A stretch of DNA of 64,000 nt from Spirochaetota bacterium (GCA_025457915.1 JALOTL010000003.1:124001-188000); one strand, 5' to 3'. Counted from the first letter of the stretch, positions 24,467 through 33,652 are shown. Notes: a model not told the origin generated them from the sequence alone. Numbers and translations are program-made.

Positions 24467-24977
24467 AATGATCAGGTCGGCCCTTCTAGCGGTATTTCTG
24501 GCCGTCCCGTCAGGAGTTTTCGCTGAGATAAACGTTTATATTCATTCCAGCTCCGAGTTGAAAAAAGAGGGCCTGAAGGTTTCAGATATAGCGTCTGTCG
24601 ATTGCCCGGCGGAGTCCGCGGCAATAAAGGACGTGGAGATTAACGGACCGTTGTATTCAGACGGCTATGTGGACAGGGCCGAGCTGCTTCAGCTGCTGAA
24701 AAAACAGACGGATGAAAGGATCAATATTTACGGGAGCGCGGCAAGAATATTGCCCGTTTCCGGCGAAGGAAAGGATGACGGGAAAAAAGCCGAAACGGCC
24801 GTTAAAAACGGCAGCCAGGTTAAATTCACGGCGATGAAAAACGGGATCAGGATAGAATTGACCGGAACGGCCATGAGGGACGGGGCGGTCGGAGACGTAA
24901 TTCCCGTCAGGCTCAGGAAGAACAAAACCGCCTCGGGAAAGATTACGGAAGACAGGAAGGTGGAGTTGGAACTATGA
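24459..24977 (+). CDS. flgA: Flagella basal body P-ring formation protein FlgA
   Basis: A 172-residue periplasmic chaperone for FlgI assembly. The signal peptide is 'IRSALLAVFLAVPSGVFA'. The C-terminal SAF-like domain is seen as 'VKNGSQVKFTAMKNGIRIELTGTAMRDGAVGDVIPVRLR', the usual FlgA ending. The N-terminal half is poorly conserved. It is recognised by this domain together with its place between flgG and flgH. The track start is GTG 24459, overlapping the flgG stop; ATG 24468 would also give a full signal peptide. It overlaps flgH by 4 bp (ATGA). Confidence 0.88.
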   Translation: MDKMIRSALLAVFLAVPSGVFAEINVYIHSSSELKKEGLKVSDIASVDCPAESAAIKDVEINGPLYSDGYVDRAELLQLLKKQTDERINIYGSAARILPVSGEGKDDGKKAETAVKNGSQVKFTAMKNGIRIELTGTAMRDGAVGDVIPVRLRKNKTASGKITEDRKVELEL

Positions 24978-25600
24978 TCCGAAAGGCTGCGATAATCTGT
25001 CTCTTCTTTGTGCCTTCCGCGCTGTTTTCGAAAACAATCTGGCAGGAAAAGAATCTCTATGCTACGGACGCCAACCTGCAGGTCGGAAGCATAATAGTAG
25101 TGAACGTCAATGAACTGTCGAACATGAGATTCTCAATGTCTCTTTCCAGCAAGAACATGTCCGCCATCTCCTCCAGCCCGGATTCGACTATAACCGGTTT
25201 TTTGCCGAAGGCCTCCTCAAGCAAGAAAATCAATAATGACGACAAGATCGAGCTCGGCGGTAAGGGCGACATCAGGTTTTCCATGGCTGCAAGAATCGCG
25301 AACAGGACGCAGCAGGGCCAGTACGGTTTAACCGGGTCAAAGACCTTCAACTTCCACGGCGTGAGCAACATAATTACGGTCACCGGACTCGTGGATCCCG
25401 TTCACGTCAAGGGCGGCACAATTGATTCAAGAAGCATAGCGGACCTCGCGCTGGAAATACGTGAAGTAAAGACCGGGATAAACATCACGAGGCCTAACGT
25501 TAAGCCCGGTGAAAAGCTGGACACGAACCTCACAGAGGATGAGAAGCAGAGGATATTCATCGATTACCTGCAGAAAATTATTAGAGAGCTGACGAAATGA
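24974..25600 (+). CDS. flgH: Flagellar L-ring protein FlgH
   Basis: A 208-residue protein. FlgH normally forms the outer-membrane L-ring. Seen: 'NLQVGSIIVVNVNELS' (family 'vGDivtV.i.E'), the Ser-rich stretch, 'GKGDIRFSMAARIANRTQQGQYGLTGSK' and 'NIITVTGLVDPVHVKGGTIDSRSIADLALEIR'. FlgH is usually a lipoprotein. Here the N-terminal hydrophobic stretch 'AAIICLFFVPSALF' has no proper lipobox, so lipid anchoring is doubtful. In spirochaetes the flagellum stays in the periplasm, so a non-anchored L-ring protein would be understandable. It overlaps flgA and flgI by 4 bp at each end, indicating tight translational coupling. Confidence 0.9.
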   Translation: MIRKAAIICLFFVPSALFSKTIWQEKNLYATDANLQVGSIIVVNVNELSNMRFSMSLSSKNMSAISSSPDSTITGFLPKASSSKKINNDDKIELGGKGDIRFSMAARIANRTQQGQYGLTGSKTFNFHGVSNIITVTGLVDPVHVKGGTIDSRSIADLALEIREVKTGINITRPNVKPGEKLDTNLTEDEKQRIFIDYLQKIIRELTK

Positions 25601-26598
25601 TCAAGAGGATTTTCATGCAGATCGCGGTCATACTGATCGCTTCATCCGCTTCCTTCGCCGAGGTCACGGTAAAGGTCCGTGACATATCGTTTTTCGAAGG
25701 CATGAAAGAGAACCAGGTGTTCGGCTACGGACTGGTCGTCGGGCTTCAGGGCACCGGCGATTCGAAACTGTCGCCGCTGACGAAAACATCTCTCAAGAAC
25801 CTGCTCAAAAATATCGGGATGGAAAGCGAAGAGCTGATACTTAAGAACTCGGCGGCCGTTCTCGTAACCGCGCAGCTGCCTCCCTACGTCAGGGTGGGCG
25901 ACAGGGTGGATGTAACGGTCTCATCGATAGGCGACGCGAAATCGCTAGAGGGCGGGATGCTGATCCAGTCGCAGCTGAAGGGCGCCGACAATGCCGTATA
26001 CGTGGCGGCCCAGGGCCCGCTGACCGTGACCAGAATCAAGGGCGGAAACAGGAAGGAGATCAAGAGCTCTTCAGTCGTAACGGGGGGCGGCGTCGTTGAA
26101 AAAGAGATCCCGTCCGAGATCGTCAGCGAAAATTCGCTCACGCTCGTGATAAAGAACTGGGACTACACGGTCGCCAACAGCATCCTGAAAGCGATAGCGG
26201 AAAAATACCCGGAATCAAAACCTGAGCTTTTCAGCTCCGGCAAGATAAAAATCGGGGTCGTCAAGAACACGCCGCTGCCGGAATTCATAGCGGGCATAGA
26301 ATCGATAGAGATAGCGCCGAGCACCAGGGCCCGCGTGGTCGTGAACGAGCGCGACGGCACGATAGTGACCGGGGGAGAGGTCAAGATATCAGAAGCGATG
26401 ATTAGCAGGGAAGGAGTCACGGTGGAGATACCCAAGACGGCGAAAAAAGTCTCTGTAGCGCATATCAAGGATTCGCCTTCGGTCAAGGACCTCGTGGAGG
26501 CCATGAATTCCATAGGCGCCAGCACGGCGGACATAATATCAATTCTTAAGGCATTGAAATCCGCGGGCGCCCTGCACGCGGAATTAATAGTGAGGTGA
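25597..26598 (+). CDS. flgI: Flagellar P-ring protein FlgI
   Basis: A 333-residue periplasmic ring protein around the rod. Signal peptide 'IFMQIAVILIASSASFA', then 'VKVRDISFFEGMKENQVFGYGLVVGLQGTGD', 'NSAAVLVTAQLPPYVRVGDRVDVTVSSIGDAKSLEGGMLIQSQLKGAD', 'NERDGTIVTGGEVKISEAMIS' and C-terminal 'DLVEAMNSIGASTADIISILKALKSAGALHAEL'. These are complete family signatures at nearly standard length. It overlaps flgH by 4 bp, and flgJ starts 4 nt after the stop. Confidence 0.97.
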   Translation: MIKRIFMQIAVILIASSASFAEVTVKVRDISFFEGMKENQVFGYGLVVGLQGTGDSKLSPLTKTSLKNLLKNIGMESEELILKNSAAVLVTAQLPPYVRVGDRVDVTVSSIGDAKSLEGGMLIQSQLKGADNAVYVAAQGPLTVTRIKGGNRKEIKSSSVVTGGGVVEKEIPSEIVSENSLTLVIKNWDYTVANSILKAIAEKYPESKPELFSSGKIKIGVVKNTPLPEFIAGIESIEIAPSTRARVVVNERDGTIVTGGEVKISEAMISREGVTVEIPKTAKKVSVAHIKDSPSVKDLVEAMNSIGASTADIISILKALKSAGALHAELIVR

Positions 26599-26601
26599 AT
26601 C

Positions 26602-26970
26602 ATGATAGACAGGTTGAATCCGGCAATCAATCCCATGGTCAATCCGCAAAACGGCGCGGAGAACAGGGTTTTATCTTCGGCAAAAACGCTGTCTTTCAGT
26701 GAAAACCTCGACAGTGCCCTTGGCGAAATGAAAAAGAGGGACAAGGAAAAGAGGCTCATGGACGCATGTACTGAAATGGAATCCCTTTTCGTTTCCCGGC
26801 TGTTTAAAGAGATGAGAAAAAACGTCCAGAAGAATGAATGGATTCACGGCGGCTTTGCCGAGGAAATATTCGAAGACATGCTTTATGACGAGTATGCCAT
26901 GAAGGTTTCCAAAAATTCGCGTCTCGGGCTCGGCGAAATGCTGTATAAAGAGCTCAGCAAGAATCTTTAA
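26602..26970 (+). CDS. flgJ: FlgJ-type rod-binding protein (no muramidase domain)
   Basis: A 122-residue protein with the rod-binding domain only: 'MDACTEMESLFVSRLFKEMRKNV', 'GGFAEEIFEDMLYDEYAMKVSKNSRLGLGEMLYKEL'. Enterobacterial FlgJ carries an additional C-terminal peptidoglycan hydrolase; spirochaete forms commonly have the short version. It acts as a scaffold for rod assembly in the periplasm. It is the last gene of the flg block. Confidence 0.92.
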   Translation: MIDRLNPAINPMVNPQNGAENRVLSSAKTLSFSENLDSALGEMKKRDKEKRLMDACTEMESLFVSRLFKEMRKNVQKNEWIHGGFAEEIFEDMLYDEYAMKVSKNSRLGLGEMLYKELSKNL

Positions 26971-27146
26971 TTATAAATAGCCTTACCTTATTTTCCGCCC
27001 GCGGTCTCATGGGTATCGGATTGCAAAACCTTACATTCCAAGGCTGATCCAGGCAGGCATTCCCTCTTAAATTTAGAATTGAAAAAAAAACCGCCGGATG
27101 TATAATTTTGCATGGATAAAAATAAGAAAAGGCATATTATATAGAT

Positions 27147-29069
27147 ATGGGCCATAATTACGGATTTATAAAAACAGCGGCCGCCGTGCCGTTTTCAAGC
27201 ATAGGCGGCGTCTCTCAGAACTGCGAAATAATTGCAGGCCAGATCAACGAGGCATCGGACAACGGCGCGTCAATAGTCGTATTTCCGGAGATGTCCGTTT
27301 CCGGATACACCTGCAACGATTTGTTCCAGCATGAGACAATAATTAGTAAGTGCGAGGAGGGCCTGTCCGGCATCCTGTCATCGACAAGAAAGCTCCCGAT
27401 TCTCGCAATGGTCGGACTCCCGGTCATTAACGGCAGCAATTTATACAACTGCGCGTGCGTGATCAACATGGGCAGGATACTCGGCATCGTGCCGAAATCC
27501 TTCATCCCGGGGTACAGGGAATTTTACGAACCGCGATGGTTTTCAGGCTCCCGCTCGGATTACATGCCCGAGATCGAACTCTGCGGCCAGAGGGTCCCCT
27601 TCGGCACAAGGATCCTGTTCTGCGATGAAAATGAAAGGAACCACGCCGTGGCCGTTGAAATCTGCGAGGACCTCTGGGTCCCGGTACCCCCGTCCTGCGG
27701 ACATGCGCTTGCCGGCGCCACCGTTATCTGCAATCTTTCCGCGAGCAACGCCCTCATAGCAAAGCATGAGTACAGGAGGGACCTGGTCAACGCCCAGTCC
27801 GCCAGGTGCATATGCGGATACGTCTATTGCTCGTCCGGCACGGGAGAATCAACCACCGACGTGGTGTTTGACGGCGACGCAGCCATAGCCGAGAACGGGA
27901 CGGTGCTGGCTGAATCGGAAAGATTTCTCAGGAAGAGCCAGGTAATATATTCTGAGATCGACGTGGACAGGCTTGCCGGTGAAAGGATAAAGATGAATTC
28001 CTTCGAGGGGACCGGCTCGGGCTATGTCAGGACCGGGTTCACCGGCCAGGGGAAGTCCTTCAGCCTGACGAGGGTTATTGACCCGATGCCGTTCGTGCCG
28101 AAGGACAGGGACAGGCTTGACGAGCGCTGCGGCGAAATTTTCCGCATCCAGGCTTCCGGACTTGCAAGAAGGCTTGAGTCCGTTCCAGGCGCAAGGCCGG
28201 TGATCGGAGTATCCGGCGGGCTTGATTCAACCCTTGCGCTGCTCGTTTCCATCCGCGCGCTCGGCATGCTGGACCGGCTGCAGTCGGATATAATAGCCGT
28301 AACGATGCCGGGCTTCGGCACAACCGAGGGCACCTACAAAAACGCGACGCTGCTTTGCAAAAATCTGGGGATCGATCTGAGGGAAGTGGATATAAAAAAT
28401 CTTTCCGGGGAGGTCTTCACCGCCTGCGGGATCGATGATAAAAACCACGACGTCACGTATGAAAACGTCCAGGCAAGGGCCAGGACCTACGTCCTGATGA
28501 CTATTGCTAACAGGTCAAACGGCCTTGTCATAGGCACGGGCGACCTGTCTGAGATCGCCCTGGGCTGGAACACCTACAACGGCGACCATATGAGCATGTA
28601 CAACGTGAATTCCGGCATACCGAAAACGCTTGTGAAATTTCTGATAAAGAGGGTCGCGGAACATGAGTTCGAGGGCGATGCGGCGAAAATACTGTCCGGT
28701 ATTGCGGAACAGCCCATTACACCGGAACTGCTGCCCCCGGACGGGAAAAACATTTCGCAGAAGACCGAGGAGATAATCGGCCCTTACAGGCTTCATGATT
28801 TCTTCCTGTATTATTTCGTCAGGTTCGGTTTCTCTCCAGACAAGATATTCTTTCTTTCGAAAGCGGCCTTCAGGGTGGAGTATGATGAAAAGACACTGAA
28901 ACGCTGGCTCGCTGTTTTCCTCGAGAGGTTTTTCAAGAATCAGTGGAAGAGGGATTGCGTTCCCGCGGGGGTCAAGGTGGGCAGCATTGATCTCTCCCCG
29001 AGGGGGTCCTGGAGAATGCCGGCTGAGGCCAGCCTCAGGGATTATCTTGATATTCTGGAAAGGGCCTGA
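27147..29069 (+). CDS. nadE: Glutamine-dependent NAD+ synthetase
   Basis: A 640-residue cytoplasmic enzyme converting deamido-NAD+ to NAD+ with glutamine and ATP. The N-terminal nitrilase-type glutaminase (about 1-290) shows catalytic Glu in 'VFPEMSVSGY', Lys in 'VPKSFIPGY' and Cys in 'AVEICEDLW'. The C-terminal synthetase begins at the ATP-pyrophosphatase loop 'GVSGGLDSTLALL', with 'MPGFGTTEGTYKNA', 'QARARTYVLMTIAN', 'GTGDLSEIALGWNTYNGDHMSMYN' and 'ELLPP'. Length and order match the bacterial two-domain enzyme. The ribosome site is weak. It converges with tonB, the stop codons being 60 nt apart. Confidence 0.97.
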   Translation: MGHNYGFIKTAAAVPFSSIGGVSQNCEIIAGQINEASDNGASIVVFPEMSVSGYTCNDLFQHETIISKCEEGLSGILSSTRKLPILAMVGLPVINGSNLYNCACVINMGRILGIVPKSFIPGYREFYEPRWFSGSRSDYMPEIELCGQRVPFGTRILFCDENERNHAVAVEICEDLWVPVPPSCGHALAGATVICNLSASNALIAKHEYRRDLVNAQSARCICGYVYCSSGTGESTTDVVFDGDAAIAENGTVLAESERFLRKSQVIYSEIDVDRLAGERIKMNSFEGTGSGYVRTGFTGQGKSFSLTRVIDPMPFVPKDRDRLDERCGEIFRIQASGLARRLESVPGARPVIGVSGGLDSTLALLVSIRALGMLDRLQSDIIAVTMPGFGTTEGTYKNATLLCKNLGIDLREVDIKNLSGEVFTACGIDDKNHDVTYENVQARARTYVLMTIANRSNGLVIGTGDLSEIALGWNTYNGDHMSMYNVNSGIPKTLVKFLIKRVAEHEFEGDAAKILSGIAEQPITPELLPPDGKNISQKTEEIIGPYRLHDFFLYYFVRFGFSPDKIFFLSKAAFRVEYDEKTLKRWLAVFLERFFKNQWKRDCVPAGVKVGSIDLSPRGSWRMPAEASLRDYLDILERA

Positions 29070-29128
29070 ATCCTCCGGTCGAATCGTAACAAATGCGATT
29101 GCGGTGTAGTTCCATTCCGCTCCTTTAC

Positions 29129-29764
29129 TCATTCAAGAACAAAGCGTATTGGAAGCTCGTGGACCATTCTTGTAGGCTTCCCCTTGAGATAGCCGGGTAC
29201 GAACCTGGCGCGGTTTATTACCAGCATTGCGGCCTCGTCGAATCCATAGCCGGCCTTTCCTGATACGATCTTCGCGCTTGTCAGCTTTCCGTCCGCCTCG
29301 ACCTGGACCCTTACGATAACCGTTTTCTGCGTGATGTTCGCCCACTTGGCCTCGTTGGGGAAGAATTTTTTCAGGTCAAAATCAATTATGGGCTGAGGCG
29401 GCCTGTCGCCGTTGAATGAAAAGAGGTATCCGTCCTTGTCGGTGCCGGTGCCGGAAACGGCGTTGTAATTAATATCTTCTTCGACCGGATCGTTCGTGTT
29501 ATTCCCTGTTCCCTCCACCCATTCATGTTTTTCAACCGGTGCCGGGTTCGATGATCCCCCGTATAGTTCCGGAGGGATGTCATCGAAATCCACCTCGACA
29601 TTTTCCAGCTTTACTACGTCGGAGCTTATGTATTCCGATGGAAGCGTTGATATGAAATACGCGAGATACCCGGACCCGTGCATGAAGGCGGAGATAAGGA
29701 AACAGGAAAGAAAGAGGTTTTTGTAAAACAGCCTCCGGAGCTTTTTTTTGATGGGTTCAGGCAT
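29129..29764 (-). CDS. tonB: TonB family energy-transducing protein
   Basis: A 211-residue protein with one N-terminal transmembrane helix ('NLFLSCFLISAFMHGSGYLAYFIS') preceded by a basic stretch. An acidic, Asn/Gly-rich periplasmic linker takes the place of the usual Pro/Lys-rich one, and the C-terminal TonB domain (about 130-211) reads 'VIVRVQVEADGKLTSAKIVSGKAGYGFDEAAMLVINRARFVPGYLKGKPTRMVHELPIRFVLE'. It couples the proton-driven ExbB-ExbD complex to outer-membrane receptors. It is the last gene of exbB-exbD-tonB, 7 nt after exbD. No TonB-dependent receptor is in the window. Confidence 0.92.
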   Translation of the reverse strand: MPEPIKKKLRRLFYKNLFLSCFLISAFMHGSGYLAYFISTLPSEYISSDVVKLENVEVDFDDIPPELYGGSSNPAPVEKHEWVEGTGNNTNDPVEEDINYNAVSGTGTDKDGYLFSFNGDRPPQPIIDFDLKKFFPNEAKWANITQKTVIVRVQVEADGKLTSAKIVSGKAGYGFDEAAMLVINRARFVPGYLKGKPTRMVHELPIRFVLE

Positions 29765-29771
29765 GGGGTGT

Positions 29772-30182
29772 CTATCTCTTAACGGACAGGGCGATTTTTG
29801 AAACGCCTGATTTTCTTATAAGACCCATCACCCTCGCTATGGTACCGTAAGAAAGCTTTTCATCCGCGGAGAGAGTTACCCGCATGTTGGGCCTGTATTT
29901 CGATTCCCTTGCCAGGGAATTTACCAGCCTGGCTTCATCAACCTCGAGGCCCTCTTTCAGTATCTTGCCTTCCCTCGTTATTGCTATCTGCACCGACTGC
30001 GCGACGTTCGGATCGGAAGCCGCCACTTTCGGCAGATTGATATTCACCGATTCTTTTTTCAGGAAATTGGCGGTAACCATGAATATGACCAGGAGGACCA
30101 GAATTATATCGACCATCGGGGTTATATTGATGTTGGCGATTTCGTCGTCGTCCTGTCCGGGAGTGAAGCCCATGTTATTCAC
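29772..30182 (-). CDS. exbD: Biopolymer transport protein ExbD/TolR family
   Basis: A 136-residue protein with a short cytoplasmic N-terminus, one transmembrane helix carrying the proton-relay Asp ('TPMVDIILVLLVIFMVTA') and a periplasmic domain 'RVTLSADEKLSYGTIARVMGLIRKSGVSKIALSV'. It overlaps exbB by 8 bp and precedes tonB, which favours the Exb over the Tol assignment. Confidence 0.95.
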   Translation of the reverse strand: MNNMGFTPGQDDDEIANINITPMVDIILVLLVIFMVTANFLKKESVNINLPKVAASDPNVAQSVQIAITREGKILKEGLEVDEARLVNSLARESKYRPNMRVTLSADEKLSYGTIARVMGLIRKSGVSKIALSVKR

Positions 30183-30819
30183 CCCTCCTGTGTGATTTTT
30201 TCCTGGAGGCGGTATATGCGTAGCTGGCGATGAATTCCTTTGAAAGGATCTCGAGGTGCTGTATTATTATCTTCACCTTTTTCGTGAAATAGTTATTGGC
30301 CATGACGACGGGAATGGCTACGAAAAGTCCCGCCGCGGTTGCGAGAAGCGCCGATGAAATGCTTCTCATTACGACCTCCGCGCCTGTATTTCCCAGGGTG
30401 CCAAGTCCGTGGAAGGCCTTGATTACGCCCAGGACCGTGCCCAGGAGGCCGATGAATGGAGCGTTGTTTCCCAGGGTGCTCAGGATGGGAAGTCTCTTCT
30501 CAAGGTCGATTCTTTCTTCTATGGCCTTCCCGGACATGAGATTGGTCAGCTTTTCCTGCCCGTCATCGTAATGGGTAAGGGAGAATTCAGCGAACCGGGA
30601 GTAGATGTTTTCATCCGTATTATTAAGGTATTCCCTGGCTCCCTTCATGTCAGCTTTTCTAAGCAAACCCGCCAGTTCCCTTAAAAATTTATTTGATTCT
30701 TTCGACATGTTTTTTCTGAAGACGAGGGCCCTTTCGATTCCGACCGACAGGGCCAATATGCTTGCAAATAATAGCGATAGAAAAACGAAAATTTCACCGT
30801 ACTCAACTAATGATATCAT
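30175..30819 (-). CDS. exbB: Biopolymer transport protein ExbB/TolQ family (MotA-like proton channel)
   Basis: A 214-residue membrane protein. Three helices: about 8-30, and the conserved pair in 'LPILSTLGNNAPFIGLLGTVLGVIKAF' and 'SISSALLATAAGLFVAIPVVMANNYF'. With ExbD it forms the proton channel that energises TonB. It is the first gene of the operon; a Fur-like inverted repeat lies about 140 nt upstream. Confidence 0.95.
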   Translation of the reverse strand: MISLVEYGEIFVFLSLLFASILALSVGIERALVFRKNMSKESNKFLRELAGLLRKADMKGAREYLNNTDENIYSRFAEFSLTHYDDGQEKLTNLMSGKAIEERIDLEKRLPILSTLGNNAPFIGLLGTVLGVIKAFHGLGTLGNTGAEVVMRSISSALLATAAGLFVAIPVVMANNYFTKKVKIIIQHLEILSKEFIASYAYTASRKKSHRRGE

Positions 30820-31388
30820 ACCATCTCCTGCTGTGAATAGGGATTTAATCAGGTTGCATTAAATAATGAAACAAGTAGTTTTCAATCTCCTAAAAAATCA
30901 ACAAAAAATATCTCTTTGTTTTGTTAATATCAGGGTGATAACTTTAATAAAGATAATGAAAGATGATAATTTTCATTAAAGACGTGATAAACTTCTCACT
31001 AATAATTTTTTTCCAGTAGTTTTAATTATGATTTATCTTATATAACAATCAAAAATGAAAAAAGTGTCACTTTTATTATGTATTATAAGCAATAATAATT
31101 ATATATATTAAGCATAATTGATTCACGGGATTCAAATATTCTATGATGGGTTGAATTTTTGGTTTATGGCTATTCATGAGTTAAAAAAGGTTATTTAAAA
31201 AAAACATCTAAAATTTAATAAATAATTTAAAAAAAGCATTTTCCCATAAAAATAAAACAACATTCATTATTATGATATTGATTATTCGAATTAAAATCAG
31301 ATATAATGCGTTATTGTTTATAATGAAATTCTGGAGAAAACATTTTTCATCTCTATTTATAAAGCAAAAATGAACAGTGATGGGATCG
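30820..31388. other. AT-rich intergenic region upstream of exbB
   Basis: About 570 nt, extremely AT-rich, with no ORF I can support. It must contain the minus-strand exbB promoter. The right half leads into the truncated antiporter remnant and is probably decayed coding DNA beyond recognition. Confidence 0.6.
30955..30977. promoter_or_regulatory. Fur-box-like inverted repeat upstream of exbB
   Basis: AATGAAA (30955-30961) and TTTCATT (30971-30977) are perfect 7-bp inverted arms. The overlapping 19-mer GATGATAATTTTCATTAAA matches the classical Fur consensus GATAATGATAATCATTATC at 13 of 19 positions by eye. Its placement before a TonB system makes iron control plausible, but AT-rich DNA produces such matches easily. 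Confidence 0.35.
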
Positions 31389-31802
31389 ACCCAGGTTTTT
31401 GCCGGTCAGGCGGACTAGTTCGAGGAGATTGTCGATCTATCGGTCGGAATCCCGAAGCCCTGGCAGTTTTTCTGGGCGGCAGGGTCACTGTCCTCGTTCC
31501 TCGATAACGCTCCGACTTATCTGACCTTCGTCTCTCTTGCAAAGGGCCTTAAAATGGTCAATGACCTTGGGTTCAATTTTAATGACGGAGGCGGCATATC
31601 TGCAAGCGTGCTGGCAGCCATATCCTGCGGCGCGGTTTTCATAGGGGCGAATTCATACATCGGTAACGGGCCGAACTTCATGGTGAGATCAATCGCTGAG
31701 GAGCAGGGTGTCAAAATGCCAAGCTTTTTCGGATACATGATATATTCCGGGCTGGTATTGATCCCGACGTTCATTCTGATTACATTCATATTTTTTTTAT
31801 AA
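31389..31802 (+). pseudogene. 5'-truncated sodium:proton antiporter (citrate-transporter superfamily) remnant
   Basis: The 82-residue ORF at 31554 is the end of a longer frame. Reading back in the same frame gives 'PWQFFWAAGSLSSFLDNAPTYLTFVSLAKGL', then 'LAAISCGAVFIGANSYIGNGPNFMVRSIAEEQGVKMPSFFGYM' and a final transmembrane helix. This is the C-terminal third of NhaD-like/UIT3-type antiporters, in which the 'SSFLDNAPTYL' segment is strongly conserved. An in-frame TAG lies at 31416-31418, and the first roughly 300 residues are missing, replaced by AT-rich DNA. It is best read as a decaying gene. The downstream permease gene is unrelated. Confidence 0.8.
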
Positions 31803-32049
31803 AATCCGCTGAATATCAAATGCGGGCCATGTTGTGGCTCAAAATGGCCCGCTTCAACGTTCATAAACATAAAAAACATGAATTATAAAAAATTTAAACA
31901 TTTTTACATGTTTAATTTTCAGCTATCACCTTTTTATTTTCTTACAAACAAATAAATCAATGCTTCATCGCTCGAACAGGCTTCTTTTTTAATTGACAAT
32001 TAATTAAATCGGTCGTTTTTTCGATTAACCAGATCCCCAGGAGATCCAT

Positions 32050-33543
32050 ATGAAAAGATTGTTCCAGAAAAAGCCGCTTCATCTGCTGCACGAAGAGATG
32101 AAGGACGAAAACCGTCTTCACAGGATTTTGGGTCCAGTAACCCTGACCACACTGGGGATAGGAGCGATCATAGGAACCGGCATTTTTGTACTAACCGGAA
32201 TAGCAGCCCACGACAAGGCCGGTCCCGCTCTCATGCTTTCATTTTTCGTTTCCGGCCTTGCCTGTATTTTCGCCGCCCTCTGCTATGCCGAATTCGCCTC
32301 AATGGTTCCTGTTGCCGGTTCGGCGTACACTTATGCGTACGCCACCCTGGGCGAGCTGATGGCCTGGATCATCGGGTGGGACCTCATTCTTGAATACGCG
32401 GTCGCTTCTGCGACGGTCGCTCACGGATGGTCGCATTACTTCCAGGATTTCATAGGAATATTTGGATACAGGCTGCCGATCTGTTTCCAGAGGGCCCCGT
32501 TCGATTTCGACGTAAAGACCGGGCTCATGACGGAGACCGGGTCGGTGATGGACCTGCCGGCCATAATAATAGCCCTCATCATCACGGCGATACTTGTTAA
32601 GGGAATCAGGGAGAGCGCAAGGTTCAACGCGGTCATGGTTGCGATAAAACTGGTAATCGTGCTGTTCGTGATAGGCGTGGGGATTTTTTTTATAAATACT
32701 GACAACTGGATTCCTTTCGCTCCTTTCGGTTATACCGGAATCAGCTTTTTTGGAAATACCGTCATAGGGCAGACCGGTATGGGAGGGGTCCCCATTGGGA
32801 TGCTTGCGGGTGCTGCAATGATATTCTTCGCCTATATAGGTTTCGATTCCATATCCACCCATGCCGAGGAGGCCAGGAACCCCCAGAGAGACGTTCCCAT
32901 CGCGATTATTCTTTCATTGATCATCTGCACGGTGCTTTACATCGCAGTGGCGGCCGTGCTGACCGGCATGGTTCATTACGACAGAATCAACATCGACGCC
33001 CCTATTTCCGACGCTTTCAAGCAGGTAGGCATGCCATGGGCGCAGATGCTGATATCGCTCGGGGCGCTTGCCGGCATTACATCAGTTCTGCTGGTGATGA
33101 TGCTCAGCCAGCCCAGGATATTCCTTGCGATGGCCCGGGACGGCATGCTTCCGCAGAAATTTTTCGGCGCAGTTCACGAGAGGTTCAAGACCCCGTGGAA
33201 ATCCACGATACTTACGGGTTTGTTCGTTGCCCTGCTTTCCGCGTTTCTGCCGCTTAGGATCCTTGCTGAGCTCGTAAATATCGGCACGCTGTTCGCTTTC
33301 GTTACGGTATGCACGGCCGTGCTGATAGTAAGAAAAACCCACCCCGATTTCCACAGGCCGTTCAGGACGCCGTTTGTTCCGCTCGTTCCGGTTCTCGGTA
33401 TAATTTTTTGTCTGGTGCTTATGTTTTCTCTGCCGGCTGAAAACTGGCTGAGACTGATAATATGGCTGCTGGCAGGTTTCGTGATCTATTTCGGATATGG
33501 AAGGAACCATAGCGTTCTGCACCACAGGTTGTCCAAGATGTAA
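32050..33543 (+). CDS. APC family amino acid permease (cationic amino acid transporter type)
   Basis: A 497-residue inner-membrane protein with about 12-14 helices. The first helix carries the substrate-binding motif 'GIGAIIGTGIFVLTG'; 'SFFVSGLACIFAALCYAEFASMVPVAGSAYTYAYATLGELMAWIIGWDLILEYA' and 'FFAYIGFDSISTHAEEARNPQRDVP' are the signatures of the CAT/YfnA branch of the APC superfamily. Substrate is uncertain. The start has AGGAG 7 nt upstream of ATG. It is a single gene with no regulator or enzyme neighbour to suggest the substrate. Confidence 0.93.
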   Translation: MKRLFQKKPLHLLHEEMKDENRLHRILGPVTLTTLGIGAIIGTGIFVLTGIAAHDKAGPALMLSFFVSGLACIFAALCYAEFASMVPVAGSAYTYAYATLGELMAWIIGWDLILEYAVASATVAHGWSHYFQDFIGIFGYRLPICFQRAPFDFDVKTGLMTETGSVMDLPAIIIALIITAILVKGIRESARFNAVMVAIKLVIVLFVIGVGIFFINTDNWIPFAPFGYTGISFFGNTVIGQTGMGGVPIGMLAGAAMIFFAYIGFDSISTHAEEARNPQRDVPIAIILSLIICTVLYIAVAAVLTGMVHYDRINIDAPISDAFKQVGMPWAQMLISLGALAGITSVLLVMMLSQPRIFLAMARDGMLPQKFFGAVHERFKTPWKSTILTGLFVALLSAFLPLRILAELVNIGTLFAFVTVCTAVLIVRKTHPDFHRPFRTPFVPLVPVLGIIFCLVLMFSLPAENWLRLIIWLLAGFVIYFGYGRNHSVLHHRLSKM

Positions 33544-33652
33544 AAAAATATTAATAATTTTCGGGTTTAAAAAAAAAATTGTGGATATTTAAAAACACAT
33601 TGTTAATTAATTGATTAATTTAAATAATCCTGATATCAGTTTTTTTTAATCC

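Noticed and set aside
31554-31802. Independent 82-residue small membrane protein
   Set aside because: The same frame continues upstream with strong antiporter similarity, so this is the tail of a truncated larger gene.
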